Assembly (NCBI RefSeq): GCF_022984075.1 | Contig: NZ_JALAAD010000001.1 | Span: forward strand, 1,282,455-1,346,454 | From: Synechococcus sp. C9 | GTDB taxonomy: Bacteria; Cyanobacteriota; Cyanobacteriia; Gloeomargaritales; Gloeomargaritaceae | Reading direction: 5' to 3' | Length of the DNA stretch: 64,000 nucleotides | Shown: in pieces, positions 1 through 8,347 of the stretch | Layout of the letters: each line of letters opens with the position of its first letter | Position numbering within the stretch: position 1 is the stretch's first letter | Made by a program: the position numbers and the translations under genes | Notes under the pieces: generated by a model | The model's input: the letters and a program-made list of their open reading frames with translations, nothing else | Told to the model about the DNA's origin: nothing | Databases searched by the model: none

Positions 1-1086
1 CCAGGACTGGATTTCCTCAGGATGGCAATCTCGGAGGGTGATGTGCCCGAGTTTGCGCCCCGGTCGGGATTGGGTTTTGCCGTACCAGTACACCTTGCCC
101 CATTGCGCCAGCTGTTGCCGTTGAGCTAAATACTCACAGGTGGCGGTTTCATAGCCCAGTAGGTTGACCATCAAGGCACCGGGGGTGGTCAGGGCGGTAC
201 TGCCTAAGGATTGCCCGGTGATGGCTCGTAAATGCTGGTGAAATTGGGAAGTGACGCAGGCATCCAGGGTGTAGTGACCGGAGTTGTGGGTGCGGGGGGC
301 GATTTCATTAAGCAGTATCTTGTCATCACCATTGCCTTCCCTGAGATAAAACCATTCCGTCGCCAAAATCCCCTGGTAGTCCAGGGCGGTGAGCAGGGTG
401 TGGGTGTGCTGTTGGAGTTGCTGGCTGACCGCATCGGGGAGGGGGGCGGGGGCATAGACCCACCGGCAAACCTGGTTGACTTGGTGGGTGCGGCTGACGG
501 GGTAGGCGGCAATAGTGCCCTGGCAGTCCCGGGCGGCGACGAGTGCCAATTCCTGCTCAAACGGCACATAGGCTTCAGCCAAAACGGTGGGAACAGCCCA
601 TTCCTGCCACAGGGCGGTTAACTCTGCCGGGGTGCGAATGATCCGGGTACCCAAACCGTCATAACCGTGGCGGCGGGCTTTCACGACCAGGGGTAGGGTG
701 GGTGGGGGGTCACCCTGGGACAGAAGCCAAAATTCCGGTTGGGGGATGCCCAAATCCCGGACATAACAGCGTTGATCGTATTTATCCAAAAGGGGGGCAA
801 GGCTGGCTAAATTGGGGCGAAACATGACCCCAGGGCGGGCAGAGCGGGCAAGTAATTCCCAGTTGATAAATTCATTTTCAAAAGTAATCAGGTCGCATTT
901 TTGCATCAGTTGGGCAAGACCTGACGGGTCATCCAGGGGCGCAATCACCTGCCCAGCACTGAGGGAAACGGCGGCATCCTGGGGGTCGGGGGTTTGTACC
1001 CACAAAGTAATTCCCAAATCCTGAGCCGCCTGTGCCAACATCCACGCCAGTTGTCCCCCGCCCAAAACGCCTACGGTCGGATTCAC
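1..1086 (-). CDS. purK: 5-(carboxyamino)imidazole ribonucleotide synthase, PurK (C-terminus beyond window)
   Basis: ATP-dependent carboxylation of aminoimidazole ribonucleotide in purine synthesis. The reverse strand reads 362 codons with no stop to the window edge, so only the last residues are missing (the family is about 380 aa). The N-terminus has the nucleotide-binding glycine motif VGVLGGGQLAWM, followed by ITFENEF and an ATP-grasp loop with RHGYDGLGT; NEIAPRTHNSGH matches the conserved metal/phosphate-site block. The start is a GTG at 1086, three bases after the stop of the upstream RNase H gene, so the two are probably cotranscribed. The upstream frame beyond the GTG runs into the rnhA stop region, which supports this start. 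Soluble cytoplasmic enzyme. Confidence 0.93.
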   Translation of the reverse strand, partial: MNPTVGVLGGGQLAWMLAQAAQDLGITLWVQTPDPQDAAVSLSAGQVIAPLDDPSGLAQLMQKCDLITFENEFINWELLARSARPGVMFRPNLASLAPLLDKYDQRCYVRDLGIPQPEFWLLSQGDPPPTLPLVVKARRHGYDGLGTRIIRTPAELTALWQEWAVPTVLAEAYVPFEQELALVAARDCQGTIAAYPVSRTHQVNQVCRWVYAPAPLPDAVSQQLQQHTHTLLTALDYQGILATEWFYLREGNGDDKILLNEIAPRTHNSGHYTLDACVTSQFHQHLRAITGQSLGSTALTTPGALMVNLLGYETATCEYLAQRQQLAQWGKVYWYGKTQSRPGRKLGHITLRDCHPEEIQSW

Positions 1087-1089
1087 AGC

Positions 1090-1686
1090 CTATTTCCGCC
1101 CAAAATCCGCTGGGATTTGCCCCCAACGACGGGTGTCCCACTTCAACAGGGGGTTGGGGTAGGGGTGGGTGCGGAGCCAGCGTTCGGCGGCACGAATTTC
1201 CGCACCTAAGGGGGTGTTCTCTAACGCCAAATTGGTACGGCATTGGCGTTTTTGCACCCAACCCAGGGCGATCTGGGAGTCGGAATAGATTGGCCAATCA
1301 CAGCCCCGTGCCGCACACCATTGCAATGCGGTGACAATCGCCAGAAATTCAGCGATGTTGTTGGTTCCCAGGGGATAGGGGCCCCGGTGAAAAATTTCTA
1401 CCCCGCTCTCGGTGAGCACACCCCGGTATTCCATCACCCCCGGATTGCCGGAGCAGGCTCCATCCACGGCGTAACTTTGGCGCACATAGTCCGTTTTGCT
1501 AGGGGAATCAGGCATGGGTAAATCGCCGCCATTTTCGTAAAAAGCTCGGTCGGCGGTCGCCTGGTCGGGATAGCTTTTGTACTGCGCCCCGCTAAAGCCC
1601 CGCACCTGTGCCCAACAGTCATCCCAAGTACGATAAACACCGGGTTTACGTCCCCGCCACACCACATAGGCTTTGCTACGGGTCAT
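1090..1686 (-). CDS. rnhA: Ribonuclease HI with N-terminal viroplasmin-type hybrid-binding domain
   Basis: Degrades RNA in RNA:DNA hybrids. 198 aa. Residues 1-55 form the small RNase H1 N-terminal (caulimovirus viroplasmin-like) domain, with VVWRGRKPGVYRTWDDC and FSGAQYKSYP. Residues 68-198 form the catalytic domain: D75 in DGACSGNPG, E113 in NNIAEFL, D136 in YSDSQIA, and a last acidic residue at D184 or D194 in the KWDTRRWGQIPADFGRK tail. All catalytic carboxylates are present, so it should be active. Its ATG overlaps the stop of the upstream membrane-protein gene by 4 bp and purK follows 3 bp downstream, giving a tight three-gene unit. Confidence 0.92.
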   Translation of the reverse strand: MTRSKAYVVWRGRKPGVYRTWDDCWAQVRGFSGAQYKSYPDQATADRAFYENGGDLPMPDSPSKTDYVRQSYAVDGACSGNPGVMEYRGVLTESGVEIFHRGPYPLGTNNIAEFLAIVTALQWCAARGCDWPIYSDSQIALGWVQKRQCRTNLALENTPLGAEIRAAERWLRTHPYPNPLLKWDTRRWGQIPADFGRK

Positions 1687-2132
1687 GATGCCTCCAAAAA
1701 TGGGGCGAGCAAGGGGCGGAGTTCCGGTTCATGGACGTACATATAGCGGACGGTAGCCCGCAAACGGGGTAATTCCGAGGGGGGAGCCGTGCGAAATAGT
1801 TGCGTCAAAGTGGGCGCATCCCATGCCCGTTGCCCCGTGAGTAGTTGGGTGAATGTTTGTTCAAAGTAATGCTTTTGTTTGGCATTGGAACGGTGGAATT
1901 GTGGCCAGAGGATCAATCCCCCCAGGGCAAAGGCACCTGCCCCCGCCATTGCACCGGGTAAAGTGTTGCCGGTTTCCAGCCAAACGCCTGTCCCCAAAAT
2001 GGCTCCCAGTCCTACGGTCAACCCCCATGTCCGGTAGTCCGGGGATAAAGGCCGCCACCAGGGAGCAACCAGAGCCACGACCAACCCCAGTTCAATCACC
2101 GTTTCTACATTCCCCATCAACCCGTGTAACAC
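1683..2132 (-). CDS. Hypothetical membrane protein (149 aa)
   Basis: I do not recognise the family. The first 85 residues contain two or three hydrophobic segments (VIELGLVVALVAP, TVGLGAILGTGVWLE, AMAGAGAFALGGLILW). The rest is a soluble C-terminal tail with THFTQLL-like helices and repeated leucine/proline segments. It is first in a unit with rnhA and purK (4-bp overlap with rnhA). The start could be 2132 or the internal ATG 18 bp downstream (MGNVETV). No catalytic motif is visible, so a function cannot be assigned. Confidence 0.6.
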   Translation of the reverse strand: MLHGLMGNVETVIELGLVVALVAPWWRPLSPDYRTWGLTVGLGAILGTGVWLETGNTLPGAMAGAGAFALGGLILWPQFHRSNAKQKHYFEQTFTQLLTGQRAWDAPTLTQLFRTAPPSELPRLRATVRYMYVHEPELRPLLAPFLEAS

Positions 2133-2410
2133 AGTTTTTGTGCGCTCATTGACCGGTAAACCTTAGATAATTAACGGTTTATCCTTGGGATACCGCTATC
2201 AATTGGCAATTATAGGACACCCGCAGAATCATTTGCTCCGTTGGCATCGGTGGCGAAATCCCCAATGTGCAAAATTACATGAAAATACCTATCGGTTTGC
2301 CAGGGGAGAATGACTGTTTTAAGCCTATGTTAAACTGTTCTTTAGTGTCTCACGTTTGTCGTGGTGAGCCTTAGGGTTCCCTGCAATTGGAAACGGAAAA
2401 GCAACTAAAA

Positions 2411-2962
2411 ATGCCGCAAATACTGCAACGGATTCCCCTCGGTGGGGTGGGTTTGGTGATTGGTTCCATCTTAACGGTGATCGGTTTTGGGGCTTACTTT
2501 GCCGATATGCCGACTTTGAATTTGGCTGGTTTCTTTTACGGGATTCCCCTCCTGCTGGGGGGATTGGCCCTGAAAGCGGCGGAATTGCCCCCGGTACCCT
2601 GGCGGCAACCCACACCCCCGGAGGTGATGGCGCACCGGACGCAGGCCACCCCGACCCAAAATCAAATCCGCCAGGAGGTCACCCGCTACCGTTACGGGGA
2701 AAAAGTGCATTTGGGTGCGGCCCTAGAACGGCTGAAATTAGGGGAGACGGATGAGGAATGGCCGGTTTTGGTGGGTATCCATGAGGAATTGCGGGATAAC
2801 CATTACACCTTGGTATTGACCTTCGATTCCCCGGATGTGCCCTGGACGATGTGGCAAGAAAAGGTAGAGAAATTAACCAATTTTTTTGGCCCCGATATTC
2901 AAATTGCCCTCCATCAACCCCAGGAGGAAATGGTGGAATTGGCCTTACTGAGTACCCGTTAA
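2411..2962 (+). CDS. DUF2854 conserved cyanobacterial membrane protein
   Basis: 183 aa protein of a family found in cyanobacteria and plastids; function unknown. Two adjacent transmembrane helices near the N-terminus (GGVGLVIGSILTVIGFGAYF and FYGIPLLLGGLALKAAE) are followed by a soluble domain of about 130 residues with HLGAALERL and a conserved WPVLVGIHEE segment. ATG 2411 gives the start closest to what I recall for the family (a short lead before the first helix). A TTG at 2387 would add eight residues and has an AGGG 10 bp upstream, so the start is not settled. It is transcribed divergently from the 1683-2132 gene, with about 250 bp of intergenic DNA. Confidence 0.8.
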   Translation: MPQILQRIPLGGVGLVIGSILTVIGFGAYFADMPTLNLAGFFYGIPLLLGGLALKAAELPPVPWRQPTPPEVMAHRTQATPTQNQIRQEVTRYRYGEKVHLGAALERLKLGETDEEWPVLVGIHEELRDNHYTLVLTFDSPDVPWTMWQEKVEKLTNFFGPDIQIALHQPQEEMVELALLSTR

Positions 2963-2965
2963 TTT

Positions 2966-3104
2966 ATAGCAATTTTCAGGAATTGATGTGAATCACAAAG
3001 TTACTACGCCACCCAGACGGTTAGAACCAGAACCGGGCGATGCCCTGCGACCCTTTACTCTCTGAGTATCAAATTTTTACCCATAATTCAAGTACGATTG
3101 CCGT
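2966..3104 (-). repeat. Degenerate miniature repeat, family A copy 1
   Basis: A decayed member of the family A repeat. The left end reads TATAGCAATTTT and the right end ACGATTGCCGTATA, an imperfect inverted repeat. The centre keeps the family core in reverse orientation (CCAGAACCGGGCGATGCCC, then GCGACCC). It lies between the convergent DUF2854 and anti-sigma genes and encodes nothing. Confidence 0.5.
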
Positions 3105-3115
3105 ATATCGCCCTA

Positions 3116-3820
3116 TCAAATCGCTGACCCACCCATTACCATTGGACCCGTGGGGGCATCCGTCATGTCTGGCTCTTGGGTAATGGCTAGGGTTTGTACG
3201 TTCGGGGCATTGGGCATAAAGCGAGGATTGGCCCAGCGAATCACCCCACTCTCGTTGGGAATGAATTTACCGCAGGCGATTTTTTTCCCATCCTTGGTGA
3301 TCGCCCACAGGACATAGACCTGATCCTTGGGGGGTTTGGGGAGTTTTTGGTTAAACACCACCAGCACTTCCCCTTGCCCCGTCAGCACCCGGGCAGTCGC
3401 TCCTTTGGCCGTATCCCTGCCCGTCAGGGTGGCCATCTGGGTGTCCCGGTTTTGCAAGGCCGCCACCACTTCCCGTTGTACCTGCAATTCCCGCTGGGCG
3501 AGGCGCAGCTGCTGACCGTTGAACCAACCCCAGGCCCCCAGTCCACAACTCCCTACCACCCCCGCCGCCGCTATCCCCCACAACCAAGGCCGGGGACGGG
3601 CCGGGGCGGTGGCGAGAATTTTCTGTTTGAGGGGAGGGGGAGGTGCCACGGCTTCGCAACCATAGGCCAAACTATGCCAAGCGGTATTTAATGCGGTTAA
3701 TTCCTGCGCCAAAGCCGGGTCGGTGGCCATTTGGGTTTCCCACACCTCCCATTCCTGCGCCGATAGGTCTTGGAGAACCAGACCAGCCAATAATTCTTCC
3801 GTGGGGTCGTTCATAGGCAT
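3116..3820 (-). CDS. RskA-type membrane anti-sigma factor
   Basis: 234 aa. The N-terminal 75 residues (LLAGLVLQDLSAQE, LAQELTALNTAW) match the sigma-binding anti-sigma domain. A single transmembrane helix at about residues 83-103 (LWGIAAAGVVGSCGLGAW) is followed by a short coiled segment and a periplasmic RskA/anti-sigma-K C-terminal domain (GQGEVLVVFNQKLPKPPKDQ and YVLWAITKDGKKI). No zinc-binding HxxxCxxC motif is seen in the N-terminal part, so it is not a ZAS-type anti-sigma. It lies 9 bp downstream of the sigma gene. By family logic it holds the sigma factor at the membrane until a signal triggers proteolysis. Confidence 0.88.
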   Translation of the reverse strand: MPMNDPTEELLAGLVLQDLSAQEWEVWETQMATDPALAQELTALNTAWHSLAYGCEAVAPPPPLKQKILATAPARPRPWLWGIAAAGVVGSCGLGAWGWFNGQQLRLAQRELQVQREVVAALQNRDTQMATLTGRDTAKGATARVLTGQGEVLVVFNQKLPKPPKDQVYVLWAITKDGKKIACGKFIPNESGVIRWANPRFMPNAPNVQTLAITQEPDMTDAPTGPMVMGGSAI

Positions 3821-3829
3821 GGGATAGGT

Positions 3830-4390
3830 CTATATCTGATCCTGCAACAATTTGCGGAGTTTTAACAGGACGGTACGGGTACGGGTTTTCACCGTGCCTA
3901 GGGGTAGATTTAATTGTTCAGCAATCTGGGCTTGGGTCAACCCCTGGTAGTAAGCCAGTTCCAGCAGATGACGTTGCTCCGCCTCCAGTTGGGACAACGC
4001 CGCCTGTACCCGCTCCTGCCGTTCCTGTACACTCACCTGTTCCCACAACCCCCCTGCCACCGGCATCCATTCCCCAGCCCCCCACCGCTGAGCCAACCGC
4101 AGGCGAGCTTGGCGCATCCGCAGCCGGTCAATGCCCCGGGAACGGGTCAGGGTAGTGAGATAGGTCGCCACAGAACCCCGCTGGGGGTTGTAGCCCCCCT
4201 TGTGCCACAGGGTCGTAAACACTTCTTGGGTCAAATCCTCCGCCTCCTGGGGTTGTTGCAAAACTCGCAATGCTAAGGAATACACCAGGGTACCGTAGCG
4301 TTCGTAGAGCAGAGCCATTGCCCGGGATTGACCCTGCTGAATGCCCTGGAACAATTCCTGGTCGGTGCTGCGGGGGGAAAAAAAATTCAT
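3830..4390 (-). CDS. ECF (group 3/4) RNA polymerase sigma factor
   Basis: 186 aa. Region 2 spans about residues 20-95 (AMALLYERYGTLVYSLALRV, EAEDLTQEVFTTLW). Region 4 spans about residues 132-182 with a helix-turn-helix (GLTQAQIAEQLNLPLGTVKT). There is no region 1 or 3, as expected for an extracytoplasmic-function sigma. The gene order DM13 protein, sigma, anti-sigma resembles the SigG-type loci I recall from other cyanobacteria. It is probably cotranscribed with the anti-sigma 9 bp downstream and the DM13 gene 29 bp upstream, and may autoregulate the unit (inference). Confidence 0.9.
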   Translation of the reverse strand: MNFFSPRSTDQELFQGIQQGQSRAMALLYERYGTLVYSLALRVLQQPQEAEDLTQEVFTTLWHKGGYNPQRGSVATYLTTLTRSRGIDRLRMRQARLRLAQRWGAGEWMPVAGGLWEQVSVQERQERVQAALSQLEAEQRHLLELAYYQGLTQAQIAEQLNLPLGTVKTRTRTVLLKLRKLLQDQI

Positions 4391-4419
4391 ACCCTCCAGT
4401 GTACCCCCCGGACTTGCCC

Positions 4420-4848
4420 CTACAGTTTGGCGAACCCAAAAGTGGCGTTAAATTGCCGACACCAAACCGCTACGGATTGATACCGACTCACATCCACATT
4501 AGCGGGAATGGCATAGCGTTGTTGTCCTTGGGTCTTTTGCAATTTCCCCAAAGTCACATAATCCTCGGCTTTCAACCCACCAATCGGCACCGTTGCTTGG
4601 CGGTACAAAATCACCTGCAAATCGGGACCCGCATCGGTTTTGAATTTTTGGTCAAATTCGACAAAGGTTTTGCCGCCTGCGGTGACAATTTTCGCCGTGC
4701 CCTGGGTGGGATGTTCCGCTTTCACAAACATACCTTGGCGCAGGGCTTGGGCAAACCCCGGGGCAACCCACACCGGCGCACCCGCCAGGGAGACAAACAT
4801 CGCCCCACCCACCCACCAACGTCCTAAATTGCCAAAATTCATGACCAT
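4420..4848 (-). CDS. DM13-domain exported protein
   Basis: About 140 aa with a signal peptide (residues 1-34, hydrophobic core WWVGGAMFVSLAGAPVW). The DM13 domain follows (GTAKIVTAGGKTFVEFDQKF, DLQVILYR, LGKLQKTQGQQRYAIP) and ends in the hallmark cysteine segment VAVWCRQFNATFG. DM13 domains are proposed to act in electron transfer at the cell surface; the single conserved Cys is present. It heads the unit with the ECF sigma and anti-sigma factor and is a candidate target or sensor component of that system. Start at 4848, or at the second ATG (4842). Confidence 0.85.
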   Translation of the reverse strand: MVMNFGNLGRWWVGGAMFVSLAGAPVWVAPGFAQALRQGMFVKAEHPTQGTAKIVTAGGKTFVEFDQKFKTDAGPDLQVILYRQATVPIGGLKAEDYVTLGKLQKTQGQQRYAIPANVDVSRYQSVAVWCRQFNATFGFAKL

Positions 4849-4928
4849 TGACTCCTAAGATAAGGGGGATCAAATTCACCAATTGAACGTAGGCATAAAC
4901 CCACACAAATTGTTGAATCTATCACTAA

Positions 4929-7241
4929 TTACGAACCCAAATCCGGGATGGATTCGGTCGGGGCAAAAATCTGCCAACTCACCCCCACAAACCCCAGGAT
5001 ATAGACCCCAATAGCGATGGCGGCAAAGGCGGCTAAGGTTGCCCAAATCGGATGCCCGCCCTTGGTTTTTTTGCCCTGCCGGGTTTCCATCTGCTCCACA
5101 TCCAACCAAGGGGTCGCCCCCCACCGCAACCACCCCTGCACCGCCACCGGCTTGCCAATCAACCGCAGGGGATGGCGACTGCCCAACCACAGATGCCGTA
5201 AATAACTGGGGGACGGTTGGTAATGCAGGGGAATCGTGCCCTTGCGGGTTGCCAGCCACAAATCCTGCCCCAGGGCATTATCCCAACTCAACCGCCCCAA
5301 CAACTGCCCCTGCCAATACTGGGGTTGCCCATAGGCTGGGGAATGCGCCCCCACCGTCACCGCCTGTACCACCTCCGGTTCCGCCTCCGGGCGAGTGCGG
5401 GGCAGATCGGGATAAAAGAAATTCACCCGCACCAAGGTTCCACACCCCCAGCCAAACCAAGCCAACGCCACCGCCACCCACCGATCCGGCTGGGACAAAA
5501 ACCACCCCATCAACAGCCCGACGAACCACCCCACCAACCAGCCCGCCCCCAACCCCAACCAGGGTGCCAGATACAGGGCGTGCTGTTGCCAGGGCAAGGG
5601 TTCCCGCGGGGGGATCGTCACCTCCGGCGGTATCTTCCAGTCCTGCGCCAACCGCATCAGATGACCCAACCGAGTGGTCACATCCGCCTGCGCCAGGGAT
5701 AAATTCAACCAAGGCCAGCGGGGACGCAACACCTGCTCCCAGGGCACCTCCGGCGGCAGTGTCCCCAAAAAGACCCCCCAACGGGGATGTACCGGCAGGA
5801 GCAATTCCCACAGGTTGTAGAGATGCGGCAGACCGCCCTTTTCCTGCAAAACCGCCGCCGTCCCCACATTCAATTTCAAAATGGCCCGGGCGAGGGCATT
5901 CGGGTCAGGGGTAATGAGCATCGCCCGCCGGTCAGCATAGCAGGTAAATACCCGGGCAAATCCCAACCCCCCCCACCGCCACAATCCCCACCACCCATAA
6001 AAGAGCCAAGACAGGGTGCCCGTCAGCCAACTCACCCGCCGCCAGCGTTCCCCCAGCCGAGCCAGATGCAGATAAATTAAGTAAGGAATGTGGTGTAACA
6101 AGGTTAACCCCGACAGCAAGCCCAGCCCCAAAAATATTGCCGTCCGTCCCAGGGGCAAACGCACCAACAACCGCCGACTCAACTCCTGCGCCACCAATGC
6201 CACCAACTCCCGGTCATCCAGGGCAGACTCCGCCCCCGCCGTGATCACCAACCAATGGGCCCGGGGCAACCAACCAAAACTCCATACCAGGGGTGCCGGA
6301 TGTTCCAAATACCAGAGTTTAATCGGCGGCCAGCGGCGGTCGGTGCTAAATTTTTCCAGCAATCGGGCGGTTTCCGGGAACCGTTCCCCCAATTCCGCCA
6401 GGGTCAACGCCCGTCCCGTTCCCAACCGTTTCACGCTCCAGCCCAGTACCCAAGGAGCCGTCGTGAAACACAACCAGAGCAAACCCACCGTGATCCCCAC
6501 CGGCGGTTGCACCCAGCTAAAGTAACGCAGGGTTAAAAAGAGAATTTGACTGCCCGCCTGCCCCACCCAATAAAAACTGGTCAAGACCAAAAGATAGACC
6601 AAAGCCAACGTGCCCAAACCCAACAACCACAAGGGCCAAGTGGCAGGGCGTTGGAGTTGCGTCCATTTTTGCGGCCGGGGAGCATTGCGCCAAGCACGCT
6701 GAACCGGCACCTGCGGATCGGGTAATTGCGGGGTGGTACCGGGAGAACCTTCTGGCGCAGGCACTTCAGGATTTAATCCAGGCGGCGGCGCAGATGACTC
6801 TATGGACGGGCTATCTAACTCTGATGAAATAGGGGCTATTTCTACCGGATTAGTTTCTGCGGCGGGGGAATGATTGCTTAAATCGGGGGAATGATCTTCT
6901 AATTCTGCCGAGGAAGCCAATGCTTCTGGCGAGTTAATTTCCGGTACGGGTAAATCATTAGTTAATTCTGTGGGCTTAACGCATCCTTCTGTTAAATCAT
7001 TTTTTTGTATTGGTAAATTATCTTCTAATTCTGGCAAGTTATCAGATACGCTCAAGGGATTAGCTTCTAATTCAGAAAGATGAGCAGATGCCGTCCAAGG
7101 GTTTGTTTCTGATTCCGCTAATGAATCCCGTGAGCCAACCGACTCTAACCCTGATGGTGGTGCCGACGATGGTTCTGGGGCAGGCGTTTCCCCCCCATTG
7201 GCTGGCGGTAGGTTGGTTGACCGTTGGTCTGCGTCCCCCAT
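4929..7241 (-). CDS. Large M48-like membrane protein with lost zinc-binding motif
   Basis: 770 aa from ATG 7241, preceded by GGGGGA 4 bp away; an upstream ATG at 7358 would overlap the previous gene by 64 bp and is less likely. Residues 1-180 are an acidic, low-complexity stretch rich in S, E, P and N with loose repeats of the type ELExNLP. Residues 195-560 resemble an M48/HtpX-type membrane peptidase (hydrophobic helices around 205-280, 365-425 and 545-600), and the C-terminus ends with one more helix. At the site where HExxH is expected (about residues 347-353) it reads AQELSRR, and the EYxAD-like third-ligand motif reads TCYAD, so all three zinc ligands appear missing. Probably a pseudoprotease or scaffold. 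It lies 53 bp downstream of the Get3d-like gene, so likely in the same operon. Confidence 0.75.
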   Translation of the reverse strand: MGDADQRSTNLPPANGGETPAPEPSSAPPSGLESVGSRDSLAESETNPWTASAHLSELEANPLSVSDNLPELEDNLPIQKNDLTEGCVKPTELTNDLPVPEINSPEALASSAELEDHSPDLSNHSPAAETNPVEIAPISSELDSPSIESSAPPPGLNPEVPAPEGSPGTTPQLPDPQVPVQRAWRNAPRPQKWTQLQRPATWPLWLLGLGTLALVYLLVLTSFYWVGQAGSQILFLTLRYFSWVQPPVGITVGLLWLCFTTAPWVLGWSVKRLGTGRALTLAELGERFPETARLLEKFSTDRRWPPIKLWYLEHPAPLVWSFGWLPRAHWLVITAGAESALDDRELVALVAQELSRRLLVRLPLGRTAIFLGLGLLSGLTLLHHIPYLIYLHLARLGERWRRVSWLTGTLSWLFYGWWGLWRWGGLGFARVFTCYADRRAMLITPDPNALARAILKLNVGTAAVLQEKGGLPHLYNLWELLLPVHPRWGVFLGTLPPEVPWEQVLRPRWPWLNLSLAQADVTTRLGHLMRLAQDWKIPPEVTIPPREPLPWQQHALYLAPWLGLGAGWLVGWFVGLLMGWFLSQPDRWVAVALAWFGWGCGTLVRVNFFYPDLPRTRPEAEPEVVQAVTVGAHSPAYGQPQYWQGQLLGRLSWDNALGQDLWLATRKGTIPLHYQPSPSYLRHLWLGSRHPLRLIGKPVAVQGWLRWGATPWLDVEQMETRQGKKTKGGHPIWATLAAFAAIAIGVYILGFVGVSWQIFAPTESIPDLGS

Positions 7242-7294
7242 ACGTTCCCCCAGGGCAAGATAATCAAGATAATCAACATAATTAGAATGTAATC

Positions 7295-8347
7295 TTAAAA
7301 GGTGATGGTCAAGTAGGGTTCGTGGAAACGGGCACTGGTAATCTTCTGCCCTTGCCATTGGCTTGGTAGGGTAATATTCCGCCGCTGGTCCCCCGCCTCA
7401 ACCGTTAAGCCGGGGCCATACTGGGTGAGTTTAACCTGGGATTTCTGAAATCCGGGTAAAAACAACTGAATTTGTTTGGCTTCCAAGTCCAAGGTCATCG
7501 GGGCGGGCACCGGAGCCAAATGGTCAAAATCCAACAAATGCTCCCCCGTCCCCACCGGCAAGGGCGCAAAGCGATCCCCCAAGGTCGCCGGTTCCCCCTC
7601 GGTCAACAACACCCCCTGCACCCGTACATCCACCTGCTGGGCACTCCCCCACCACCAGCGAGCCATCTGCACGTCAAACTTGTGACCATTGGTGACCAAA
7701 TAGGCGCACAGGGCTTGGGGGTCATTGACCAAATCTTGCCCCTGGCGGAACAAATTTTCTAGGAATTCCTTGGGTTGCTCCAGGCTTTGGTTTTCCCAAC
7801 CACTGGTGAACATCGCCCCCACCAAAGGCGTGACAAAGGGGGAAACATTGCGGCTAAATTCCGAAGCGACCAACACCTGGGTAAACCGCCGGTAATACCA
7901 GTCCGCCAGGGTGGGCACCCCCATCATCCGCAGGGTTTCCCGGTCGCTGGCACCGTCGTATAAAATCACATCGTACTGCTCATCCTGGCGATAACTCCGC
8001 AGGGCATTCAGGGTCAATAAACTATCCAAACCCGGAAAGACGCTCAATTCCTGCCCATACACGTCCCGGAAAAAGGGGGATTTCACATAGCGGGCTTCCA
8101 GAGCCTTGAGTTCTTCCCAGAGTTGCTCAAGTAGGACGATGGCTTGGAGTTGTACCGCTTTGATCCCTGGACTCACTTCCTGGGGTTGCGGGGTTAAGGG
8201 GGTTTCCAGTTCCCGATCCAGGTGGGGGTTGGGGCAATGGGTGACGACCAGCACCCGTCTTTGCCGTTGGGCGAACCAGCGAGCCACCCCGGCGACGATG
8301 CCTGCCCGCTGCCCCGCTTGCCCCAGCCAGGTGATGATGCGCGCCAT
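7295..8347 (-). CDS. Get3d/ArsA-like protein with degenerate P-loop
   Basis: 350 aa. The fold signature of Get3/ArsA NTPases is visible: an N-terminal beta-strand (ARIITWL), VLVVTHCPNP, EQYDVILYDGASDRETLRM (switch-like) and VLLTEGEP. The C-terminal 65 residues form the alpha-crystallin-like domain typical of photosynthetic Get3d proteins (QIQLFLPGFQKSQVKL, then LTVEAGDQRRNITLP). The Walker A segment reads GQAGQRAG (about residues 9-16) instead of GKGGxGKT/GRT: the lysine and the terminal Thr/Ser are both replaced, so ATP hydrolysis is doubtful. Its ATG overlaps the DUF2862 stop by one base (TGATG), so it is translationally coupled. A family-wide divergent paralogue is possible. Confidence 0.8.
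   Translation of the reverse strand: MARIITWLGQAGQRAGIVAGVARWFAQRQRRVLVVTHCPNPHLDRELETPLTPQPQEVSPGIKAVQLQAIVLLEQLWEELKALEARYVKSPFFRDVYGQELSVFPGLDSLLTLNALRSYRQDEQYDVILYDGASDRETLRMMGVPTLADWYYRRFTQVLVASEFSRNVSPFVTPLVGAMFTSGWENQSLEQPKEFLENLFRQGQDLVNDPQALCAYLVTNGHKFDVQMARWWWGSAQQVDVRVQGVLLTEGEPATLGDRFAPLPVGTGEHLLDFDHLAPVPAPMTLDLEAKQIQLFLPGFQKSQVKLTQYGPGLTVEAGDQRRNITLPSQWQGQKITSARFHEPYLTITF

Noticed and set aside
5039-5914. 291-codon open frame on the plus strand
   Set aside because: Antisense to the M48-like gene; its proline- and threonine-rich product is what the GC-rich complement of that gene would give, with no domain.
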